Assembly (NCBI GenBank): GCA_035765515.1
Contig: DASTXN010000141.1
Location: 1 to 32,266, forward strand
Direction of reading: 5' to 3'
DNA length: 32,266 nucleotides
Source: DASRSS01 sp035765515
GTDB lineage: Bacteria; Actinomycetota; Actinomycetes; Mycobacteriales; Jatrophihabitantaceae
Shown one piece after another: positions 15,668 to 23,300 of this stretch (position 1 is its first letter; every line of letters starts with the position of its first letter). A program made the translations under genes and the position numbers. Under the pieces are notes generated by a model. The model was not told the origin of the DNA. It did no database searches and saw only the letters and a program-made list of their open reading frames with translations.

Positions 15668-16569
15668 GGACGTTCTCCTCTCAGTAGGCGGGTGGGGTTG
15701 TCGATGCGGATGGCGCGCTGGGCGGCATCCCCGAGATGGGGGTCGTGCAGCGGTTCGGCGTACGGGCGGTCGCTGCCGAGCACGATCACGTCGATGCCGA
15801 GCGCGCGGATCAGCGCGTCAACGCCCTGGCGTCCGTAGGAGGACGTCTCTACGAACGTGTTGCGGTCGACGACGAGCCGACCGGGCGTGGCGCGCGCCGC
15901 GTAGCGCTCGTGGTGCACCGGAGCAAGGCCGGCGCCGGCGGCGAAGCAGATGCGCAGTTCGGGCAGCAGTGCGCGTCCCGCCTGGTGCCAGCTCCACCAG
16001 GCGGCCTGCAGCTGCGCCGGGTAGTCGACGACCGCGGGCCACCATGGCGGGACGTTCGCGGTAGGCGCTACCGGTCCGGGGTGCACCAGCACCGGACGGT
16101 CCAGCTCCTCGCAGACCCGCAGCACGGGCGCGAGCCGCTCGAGTTCGGTGGGGGTGGCCAGGGCAGTGGCCGGTACCTGCAGGCCGACCAGCCGGTCCTC
16201 GCCGTCGGCCAGCAGCACCTTCAGCCCGTCCAGGTCGGGCTCCACATGGCTCACCGCGGCCCAGCCGGCGAACGGAGCGCCGAGCTCCTGCACGCCCTCG
16301 TGCCAGGCATCGAGCAGCGGTTCGGCCTGCTCCGGCGGCAGGTACTCGATGCCCAGCGGGCTGGAGATCGAGACGAGCACCCGGTCCGCGTGCGGGTCGA
16401 GGTCCCGGCGGGCCAGTGGGTCGTGGTCGTCCGGGGAAATCGGGTACGGCGCCTCACCGTCGGTGTGCAGCGTCCAGTCACGCAGGTACGGCGGCTGCGT
16501 GCGGCGGCGCAGCTGGGCGACGAATGCGGCGGGCCACAGGTGCTGATGCACGTCGAGATATCCCTGCAT
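15664..16569 (-). CDS. Amidohydrolase-2 family metal-dependent hydrolase/decarboxylase
   Basis: 301 residues, TIM-barrel amidohydrolase of the Amidohydro_2 (ACMSD-like) type. Metal site residues: His8 and His10 in DVHQHLW, His163 in VLVHPGP, His219/220 after AGAGLAP, and Asp267 in VLGSDRPYAEP; the C-terminus has the usual IDNPTRLLRG. Members hydrolyse lactones/amides or decarboxylate ring-cleavage products; the substrate is unknown. ATG 16569 is chosen (MQGYLDVHQH) with AAGGGAGGG upstream; a TTG at 16599 would run into the operator. It heads a two-gene operon with the thiol dioxygenase, transcribed from the LacI-operator region. Confidence 0.85.
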   Translation of the reverse strand: MQGYLDVHQHLWPAAFVAQLRRRTQPPYLRDWTLHTDGEAPYPISPDDHDPLARRDLDPHADRVLVSISSPLGIEYLPPEQAEPLLDAWHEGVQELGAPFAGWAAVSHVEPDLDGLKVLLADGEDRLVGLQVPATALATPTELERLAPVLRVCEELDRPVLVHPGPVAPTANVPPWWPAVVDYPAQLQAAWWSWHQAGRALLPELRICFAAGAGLAPVHHERYAARATPGRLVVDRNTFVETSSYGRQGVDALIRALGIDVIVLGSDRPYAEPLHDPHLGDAAQRAIRIDNPTRLLRGERP

Positions 16570-16599
16570 CGTCCGATTTCCCTCCCTTCCCGGCGTCAA

Positions 16600-16639
16600 G
16601 TGAAGCGGTTCACTGACACGCTTCAGTGAACCGCTTCAC
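16600..16639. promoter_or_regulatory. Paired LacI-type operator
   Basis: GTGAAGCGGTTCACTGA (16600-16616) and its exact reverse complement (16623-16639) flank a 6-base spacer. Each arm contains its own LacI-family half-palindrome with central CG: TGAAGCGGTTCA (16601-16612) and TGAACCGCTTCA (16627-16638), centres 26 bp apart. It begins 31 bases upstream of the amidohydrolase ATG and lies upstream of the divergent LacI gene, so one regulator dimer pair could repress both directions. Confidence 0.85.
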
Positions 16640-16685
16640 CAGGCGTTAGTCAAGCTGTCGGCCCGCGGTTGTCGGCCCGGGCCGC

Positions 16686-16691
16686 TACATT
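16686..16691 (+). promoter_or_regulatory. Candidate -10 box of the LacI gene, suggesting a leaderless transcript
   Basis: TACATT ends 6 bases before the ATG at 16698, and no Shine-Dalgarno sequence is seen. That spacing is what a leaderless actinobacterial transcript shows. No -35 hexamer is convincing, so this is tentative. Confidence 0.3.
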
Positions 16692-16697
16692 CGTCGA

Positions 16698-17714
16698 ATG
16701 TCGCAGCGACCGCGGCGGGTCACGATCCGCGACATCGCCGAGGAGACCGGCCTGTCCTCGGCAGCCGTCTCGTACGCGCTGCGCGGGCTGCAGGTGCCCG
16801 TCGAGACGCAGGACCGGGTCCGCGCGGTCGCCGACCGGCTCGGCTACCAGGCCGACCCGATCGCGAGGGCGTTGGCGTCCGGGCGCACCGACTACGTGGG
16901 CGTGCTGTGCGGATCGCTCGAGGACATCTGGCAACAGAGCATCGCGGCGGCACTCGGGCGCGGCCTGCTCGGCTGCTCGCGCCACGCGCTCATTGTCGAC
17001 GCGTCGAACGACCCCGCCGTCGAGGCCACACTGGCCGCACAGCTGGTCGATCAACGTGTCGACGCACTGATCGCACTGCCGGTCGATCCGGCTGCGGAGC
17101 ACTGGGCGCGGATCGCCGAGCGCACCGTCCTGGTCTCGGTCGGCGACGGCCTGCCGGGCGTCGCGACCGCGGCGGAGGTCGTGTTCGACAACGAGGCGGG
17201 CGTCAGCGATGCGCTGCGCCGGCTGGCCGCTGTGGGCCACCGCCGCATCGCGGTCATGACGCCGGTCGCCGTGACGACGCCCGACCGCCCGGCCGAGCTG
17301 GTGGTGCACCGCATCGCCGCCGAACTCGGCCTGCGCACCACGATGCACGCGAGCCCGCACGACCTGGACGGCGCCTGCTCGGTAGCGCTCGCGGCACTGT
17401 CCGGCGACGACCGTCCGACCGCGTTCTTCTGCCTGGCCGACTCGATGGCCTACGGCGTGTACGCGGCCGTGCGCCAGCTCGGGCTGCGAGTGCCGGACGA
17501 CGTCTCGGTGCTCGGCTACGACGATCATCCGGTGTCCCGGCTGCTGACCCCACCCCTGTCCAGCTACCGGTGGCCGATCGATCAGCTCGTCGAGGCCGTC
17601 GTCGAGCGCACGGTCCGCGCGATCGAGGAGGGCAAACACAGCCGGCGCAAGGTGCTCTCGCCGACCGCGCAGGCCCGTGACTCGCTGGCCAGGCCGCGCC
17701 GGGCGCATCACTGA
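16698..17714 (+). CDS. LacI-family transcriptional regulator
   Basis: 338 residues. The N-terminal helix-turn-helix and hinge (about 9-60) read VTIRDIAEETGLSSAAVSYA, LRGLQVP and RVRAVADRLGYQADPIARAL. The periplasmic-binding-protein-like sensor domain (about 65-325) contains VDALIALPVD, AVGHRRIAVMTP and VPDDVSVLGYDDHP. It very probably binds the paired operator just upstream, repressing itself and the amidohydrolase-dioxygenase operon until a small effector binds. The effector is unknown; the catabolic genes it faces suggest a pathway intermediate rather than a sugar. The ATG at 16698 gives the standard N-terminus. Confidence 0.95.
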   Translation: MSQRPRRVTIRDIAEETGLSSAAVSYALRGLQVPVETQDRVRAVADRLGYQADPIARALASGRTDYVGVLCGSLEDIWQQSIAAALGRGLLGCSRHALIVDASNDPAVEATLAAQLVDQRVDALIALPVDPAAEHWARIAERTVLVSVGDGLPGVATAAEVVFDNEAGVSDALRRLAAVGHRRIAVMTPVAVTTPDRPAELVVHRIAAELGLRTTMHASPHDLDGACSVALAALSGDDRPTAFFCLADSMAYGVYAAVRQLGLRVPDDVSVLGYDDHPVSRLLTPPLSSYRWPIDQLVEAVVERTVRAIEEGKHSRRKVLSPTAQARDSLARPRRAHH

Positions 17715-17730
17715 CCCGTTCGGACGTGGA

Positions 17731-17749
17731 CGGGACGACGACCGTCCCG
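17731..17749 (+). terminator. Hairpin after the LacI gene
   Basis: CGGGACG (17731-17737) and CGTCCCG (17743-17749) form a 7-bp GC stem with a 5-base loop, 17 bases past the LacI stop. A second perfect palindrome ACACCCGGGTGT (17772-17783) follows. No U tract. Possible terminator ahead of the etfD promoter. Confidence 0.4.
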
Positions 17750-17807
17750 GTGGGCACCATGCAGCGGCGCGACACCCGGGTGTGTCGTGCCACATCCGAG
17801 TGACTGA

Positions 17808-17836
17808 TTGGTTACTCGCCAGTAGTACCGAATAGT
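17808..17836 (+). promoter_or_regulatory. Candidate etfD promoter
   Basis: TTGGTT (17808-17813) and AATAGT (17831-17836) are separated by 17 bases, in a locally AT-richer stretch about 77 bases upstream of the GTG start of the etfD-like gene. Both hexamers are moderate matches; this is the best pair in the gap. Confidence 0.4.
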
Positions 17837-17912
17837 CTCAGCACGTTCACCACGTAACGCGCGGGCGCGGCGGTCCTTTCGCCCCGGGCGTGAAGTAGAG
17901 GAGACGACGCTC

Positions 17913-20258
17913 GTGTCGCATCAGCTCGCCGACCTGCTCGCCACCGGCCCTGCTAGCACGCACGCAGAGGCCTACCCGAACGTCTTCGTCGACTGGAACT
18001 ACGTGACGCCGGGCCTGCTGCGAATCGTGATCGCGCTGGCGATGCTGGCCGTGACGGTCGCCGTCGCCGGCCGCCGCATCGTGTGGCTGGTCAAGCTGAT
18101 CCGGTCGGGCCGGCCCGACAAGAGCCGCGTCCACGAGCCGGCGAGCCGCGCCGAGAACGCCGGCGAGGAAGTGCTCGGCCAGCGCAAGCTGCTCAAGTGG
18201 ATCGGTCCCGGCGGCGCGCATTTCTTCACGTTCTGGGGCTTCAACATCCTCGGCATCACGATCGTCGAGTGCTACGGCGCGCTGGTGATCAGCCGGGACT
18301 TCGCCTTCCCGTTCTTCGGGCACGCCCGCTGGCTGGGATTCATCGAGGACCTGTTCGCGGTTGCGGTCCTGCTCGCCGTGATCGGCTTCTACATCAACCG
18401 CAAGCGCAACGCCCCGGCGCGCAAGCTGCGTGGCAGTCGCTTCTACGGCTCGCACAACGGCCCGGCTGAGCTCGTCCTGCTGATGATCTTCCTGGTCGTA
18501 GCGACGCTGTTGGTCTACCGGGGCGCGCAGTACAACACCGGGCACTTTCCGTGGGGCAAGTCGAAGTGGCCGTTCGCGTCCTACCTGGTCTCGCTCGCTC
18601 TCGGTGACGGCTCGTACAACCAGGGCGTCGAGACGTTCTTCCTGCTCGCCCAGATGGCGGTGATCTTCGCGTTCACCGTGCTGGTCGTGCACTCCAAGCA
18701 CCTGCACATCGGCACCGCGCCGATCAACGTGTACTTCAAGCGCATGCCGGACGCCCTCGGCCCGCTGCTGCCGGTCACCGACGCCGACGGTCAGGCGATC
18801 GACTTCACCGACGCCGAGAACCTGTCCGAGGACACCGTGTTCGGCAAGGGCAAGATCGAGGACTTCAGCTGGAAGGGCTATCTCGACTTCGCCACGTGCA
18901 CCGAGTGCGGCCGCTGCCAGTCGCAGTGCCCCGCGTGGAACACCGGAAAGCCGCTGTCGCCGAAGCTCGTGATCATGGACCTGCGCGACCACCTGTTCGC
19001 GAAGGCGCCGTACATCTTCGGTTCGGCCACCGTTCCGGAAGGGGCAACCCCGAACTTCAACACGCCCGAGGCCGAGGGCGGGGAGGCAGGGCACCACGTG
19101 CCCGAGGCCGGCTACCCCCGCGTCGAGGGTTCCACGATCGAGCAGGCGACGCGCCCGCTCGTCGGCGATCTGGCCAGCGGCGGCGTCATCGACCCGGACG
19201 TGCTGTGGTCGTGCACCACGTGCGGCGCCTGCGTCGAGCAGTGCCCGGTCGACATCGAGCACATCGACCACATCGTCGACATGCGCCGCTACCAGGTCCT
19301 CATCGAGTCGGCCTTCCCGTCCGAGGCCGGCGTCATGCTGCGCAACATCGAGAACAAGGGCAACCCGTGGGGCATGGCCAACAGCGGCCGTGACGACTGG
19401 ATGAACGACCTGTCCTTCGAGGTCCGCCGCGCTAACCCGGGCACGAAGCTCGACGCGGACATCGACTACCTGTTCTGGGTCGGCTGCGCCGGTGCGCTCG
19501 AAGACCGGTCGAAGAAGGTCACGGTCGCATTCGCCGAACTGCTGCACGTGGCCGGGGTGGAGTTCGCGGTGCTGGGACAGGCCGAGTCGTGCACCGGTGA
19601 CCCGGCCCGTCGCCTGGGCAACGAGTTCCTGTTCCAGATGCAGGGCATGCAGAACGTCGAAACGCTGAACTCGATCACGCGTGCCGAGCCGCTGAAGATC
19701 GTCGCGACCTGCCCGCACTGCTTCAACACGATCGCGCGCGAGTACCCGCAGCTCGGCGGGCACTACGAGGTCGTCCATCACACCCAGCTGCTCGGCAAGC
19801 TCGTCGAGGAGGGCCGGCTCACGCCGGTCGAGCCGGTCGACAAGAACGTGACGTACCACGACCCGTGCTACCTGGGCCGGCACAACAAGGTGTACACGCC
19901 GCCGCGCGAGGTGCTCGCGTCCATCCCGGCGCTGAAGTCGCAGGAGATGCATCGCTGCAAGGACCGCGGCTTCTGCTGCGGCGCCGGCGGCGCGCGCTTC
20001 TGGATGGAGGAGAAGATCGGCAAGCGGATCAACCGCGAGCGCACCGACGAGGCGATCGGCCTCGACCCGGACGTGATCGGCACCGCCTGCCCGTTCTGCA
20101 TGGTGATGCTCTCGGACGCGGTCGCCGAGAAGAAGGGCGACGGGTCGGCCAAGGAGCACGTCCAGGTGCTGGACGTCGCTCAACTGCTGCAGCAGTCGCT
20201 CACCGCCCCGGCCGCGCCCGCTACCGAACCGGAGCCCGCGCCGGAGCCGTCCGCCTGA
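17913..20258 (+). CDS. etfD: EtfD-like membrane iron-sulfur oxidoreductase (Rv0338c type)
   Basis: 781 residues. The N-terminal third holds about five to six membrane helices (for example LLRIVIALAMLAVTVAVAG, ELVLLMIFLVVATLLVY, MAVIFAFTVLVV). Two ferredoxin-type 4Fe-4S motifs follow: CTECGRCQSQCP from about residue 329 and CTTCGACVEQCP from about 434. Then come two HdrD-like CCG domains with CPHCFNTIAREYP, DPCYLGRHN and GFCCGAGGARFW. In mycobacteria the homologue EtfD passes electrons from reduced EtfBA, fed by acyl-CoA and similar dehydrogenases, into the quinone pool. The tail is Pro/Glu/Ala-rich. GTG 17913 has GAGGAG upstream. Other HdrD/GlpC-like reductases are the alternative, but helix-first architecture and length favour EtfD. 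Confidence 0.88.
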   Translation: MSHQLADLLATGPASTHAEAYPNVFVDWNYVTPGLLRIVIALAMLAVTVAVAGRRIVWLVKLIRSGRPDKSRVHEPASRAENAGEEVLGQRKLLKWIGPGGAHFFTFWGFNILGITIVECYGALVISRDFAFPFFGHARWLGFIEDLFAVAVLLAVIGFYINRKRNAPARKLRGSRFYGSHNGPAELVLLMIFLVVATLLVYRGAQYNTGHFPWGKSKWPFASYLVSLALGDGSYNQGVETFFLLAQMAVIFAFTVLVVHSKHLHIGTAPINVYFKRMPDALGPLLPVTDADGQAIDFTDAENLSEDTVFGKGKIEDFSWKGYLDFATCTECGRCQSQCPAWNTGKPLSPKLVIMDLRDHLFAKAPYIFGSATVPEGATPNFNTPEAEGGEAGHHVPEAGYPRVEGSTIEQATRPLVGDLASGGVIDPDVLWSCTTCGACVEQCPVDIEHIDHIVDMRRYQVLIESAFPSEAGVMLRNIENKGNPWGMANSGRDDWMNDLSFEVRRANPGTKLDADIDYLFWVGCAGALEDRSKKVTVAFAELLHVAGVEFAVLGQAESCTGDPARRLGNEFLFQMQGMQNVETLNSITRAEPLKIVATCPHCFNTIAREYPQLGGHYEVVHHTQLLGKLVEEGRLTPVEPVDKNVTYHDPCYLGRHNKVYTPPREVLASIPALKSQEMHRCKDRGFCCGAGGARFWMEEKIGKRINRERTDEAIGLDPDVIGTACPFCMVMLSDAVAEKKGDGSAKEHVQVLDVAQLLQQSLTAPAAPATEPEPAPEPSA

Positions 20259-20259
20259 T

Positions 20260-20292
20260 CCGACCCGCTGCGGCTCGCGCCGCCGGGGTCGG
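20260..20292. terminator. Bidirectional terminator hairpin between convergent genes
   Basis: CCGACCC (20260-20266) pairs with GGGTCGG (20286-20292), and GCGGC (20270-20274) pairs with GCCGC (20279-20283) around a TCGC loop. The stem starts one base after the etfD TGA and lies between etfD and the convergent surface-protein gene ending at 20334, so it can serve both. Confidence 0.6.
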
Positions 20293-20333
20293 TCAGGTCG
20301 GTCCGGTCAGGGCCGGTTCCCGCTGCTCGTCCG

Positions 20334-23300
20334 TCAGCGCACCCGTCGACGCTGCCGCCTGCCGGCCTCGCTCACCACGACGCCCAGGCCGAGCAGCAAC
20401 GCGCCGAGCAGCAACAGTTGCCGGACAGGTACGCCGGTCTCGGCGAGGTCCCCGGTTCGGTGCGTATGCGCTGCGTCGACGCCGAGGCCACGGTTTTGGT
20501 TGCCGTCGTGACGCCCGGGCGTAACGGGACTCGCCGCGACGAGCGCCAGGCGCGACTGCGCGATCAGCCCTCGGTACTGCGCCGTGACCAGGTAGCTTCC
20601 CGGCCGGTGCGCTGTGCAACGCATACCGGAGCAGCGCGCACCGCTACCGGGACCGGGCGTGGACGGCGCGATGGTCAACGCGGCGCGCGCCGGCGCGGCC
20701 AGGGGATTGCCGTAGGCGTCTGTCACCTGCAGCGTGAACGCCTGCCAGTCACCCGGATGAATCTGGGCCCGGCCCGGCAGGAGCTGCACGTGCCGCGCCG
20801 GGCCGGCCTGCACCATGAGCTGCGCTGTCGCGACGACCGCGCCCTGGATGGCGACGGTTCTGCGAGCGAACGGACGGATCGCCGCCGCCGCGTCCGCCGC
20901 GCCGATGCTCGCGGTCACGGTGTGCTGTCCCGCAACTGTCGCGGTGCACGTCGACCCCGTGCATGACCCGTCCGGGCTGATCGAGAACGACACAGCGTCG
21001 GTCTTGTCGCCGAGATCGTTGCCGAACACGTCGAAGCCCTCGACGCTGAACGTCGTCGCATCGCCCGCCGTCACCGTCGTCGTGGCCGGCGAGACCACCA
21101 GGTGATCGAGCGCCCCGGGGGTCACCGTCAACGGCATGGACGTGCTCACCTCACCGACGGACGCGATCACCGTGTACGTGCCCGTCACCGTCGCGGTACA
21201 TGTCGCACCGGCGCACGATCCGCCGGTCACGGCGAAGCTCGCTGCGTTGGTCTCGTCGCCCAGGCTGTTTCCGTACACGTCGAAACCCTCGGCGCTGAAC
21301 GTCGTCGCATCGCCCGCCGTCACCGTCGCCGTCCCCGGCGAAACCACGAGGTACGCCAGCGGCCCGTGCAGCACGGTCAGCGCGGCGGTCGTGCTCACCG
21401 TGCCCACGGACGCCGTCACCGTCTGCGGCCCGGCCGCGGTGCTGGTGCAGGTCGCACCGGCGCACGACCCGCCGGTCACGGCGAAGCTTGCCGCGCTGGT
21501 CTGATCCCCCAGGTCGTTGTCGTAGACGTCGAAGCCCTCGACGCTGAACGACGTCGAATCGCCCGCCGTCACCGTCGCGCTACCCGGATCCATCACCAGG
21601 TGATCCAGCGGCGCGGGCACAACGATCAACGGCACCGAGTTGCTCACCGCACCGACGGTTGCGGTGACAGTGTGATCGCCGGCCACGGTCGCGGTGCACG
21701 TCGCACCGGTGCACGACCCGTCCGGGCTGATCGAGAACGACGCCACACCGGTCTTGTCACCCAGGTCGTTGCCGAACACGTCGAAGCCCTCGACGCTGAA
21801 CGTGGCCGAGTCACCAGCCGTCATGCTGCCCGACCCGGGTTTGACCACCAGGTGATCCAGCGGAGCAGCCGTCACCGCTAACGGCACGGACGTGCTCACG
21901 CCCCCGACAGACGCGGTCACCGTGTGATCGCCCGCCACCGTCGCCGTGCACGCCGCACCCGTGCACGAACCATCCGGGCTGATCGAGAACGACGCCACAC
22001 CCGTCTTGTCACCCAGGTCGTTGCCGAACACGTCCAAGCCCTCGACGCTGAACCTGGTCGAATCACCTGCCGTCATGCTGCCCGAACCAGGCGAGGCCAC
22101 CAGGTACCCGAGCGCCCCGGGCTGCACCGTCAACGACGCGGTCCCGCTCGCCCCGCCGACGGCCGCGCTCACCGTGTGCTGACCGTCGCGGTTCGCGGTG
22201 CAGATCGCGCTGGTGCACCAACCGTCCGGCGAGATCGAGAACGACGCCGACCCGGTCTCGTCCCCGAGCGAGTTGCCGAACGCGTCGAAACCCTCGGCCG
22301 TGTAGGCCTGCGAGCTGCCCGCCGTCACCGTCGCCGTGCCTGGCGAGACCGCGAGGTGGTCCAGCGGCCCGGGCTGCACCGTCAACGACGCGGTCCCGCT
22401 CGCCCCGCCGACGGACGCGGTCACCGTCTGGCGTCCGGCCAGCCCGGCGGTGCAGGTGTCGCCTGTGCAGGAACCGCCGGCGAGACTGAAGATGGCCGAG
22501 CCGGTTTCGGGTCCCAAGTCGTTTCCGAACTGGTCGAAACCCTCGGCCGTGTAGGCCTGCGAACCGCCCGCCGTCACCGTCGCCGTACCCGGCGAGACCA
22601 CGAGGTGGTTCAGCGGCCCGGGCTGCACCGTCAACGACGCGAACGCGTGCAGCCCGCCCAGGGCCGCGGTCACGGTGTGTTCGCCGGACCCGGTCGCGGT
22701 ACACGTCGCCGCCTGACACGAGGCGCGGGCGCCGTCGATGGTCAACGTGGGGGCGCCCGCATCCACCCGGTTCCCGAAGGCGTCGAACCCGGCGACCGCG
22801 TAGGTCTGCGGGGCGCCGGCGGAAATGGTCGAGCTCGACGGCGTGACGGTCACGTAGCTCAGGTCGCCAGCGCTCACGTTCAGCGTGGCCGTGTCGGTAT
22901 ACCCGGCCGAGGACGCAGCCGTCACCGTCTGGCTACCCGCACTGGTCGGCGTGCACGCGAGACCGCTGCAGCTACCCGTCCCGTCCGGCAGGCTGAGGGT
23001 GGCGCCGGTGGCGGGGCCGAGGACGTCGCCGAAAGCGTCCACCGCGTCGACGGTGAACGTCACCGGCTGCCCTGCGGTCGTGCTGGCGGTCGACGGGCTG
23101 ACCCGGATGCCGACCTGCGGGCCGAGGACCGGCACAAAGATGGTGTCCGCGGAGCCGGCCCTGTCGCCGACAGCGGGGTAGACGACGCTGATCGCGTGCG
23201 TGCCGCCCGATCCGATCGTCAGCTCGCAGTGCACGTCCTCAGCGATGTAATAGAGGTACTCGCATTGGGCCTGTTTCCCGTCCACCAACCAGTACGGGTT

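Noticed and set aside
17847..20183. Minus-strand 778-codon open frame opposite etfD
   Set aside because: The plus strand carries unmistakable Fe-S and CCG motifs; the antisense product is Arg/Asp/Val/Leu-rich without any recognisable motif.
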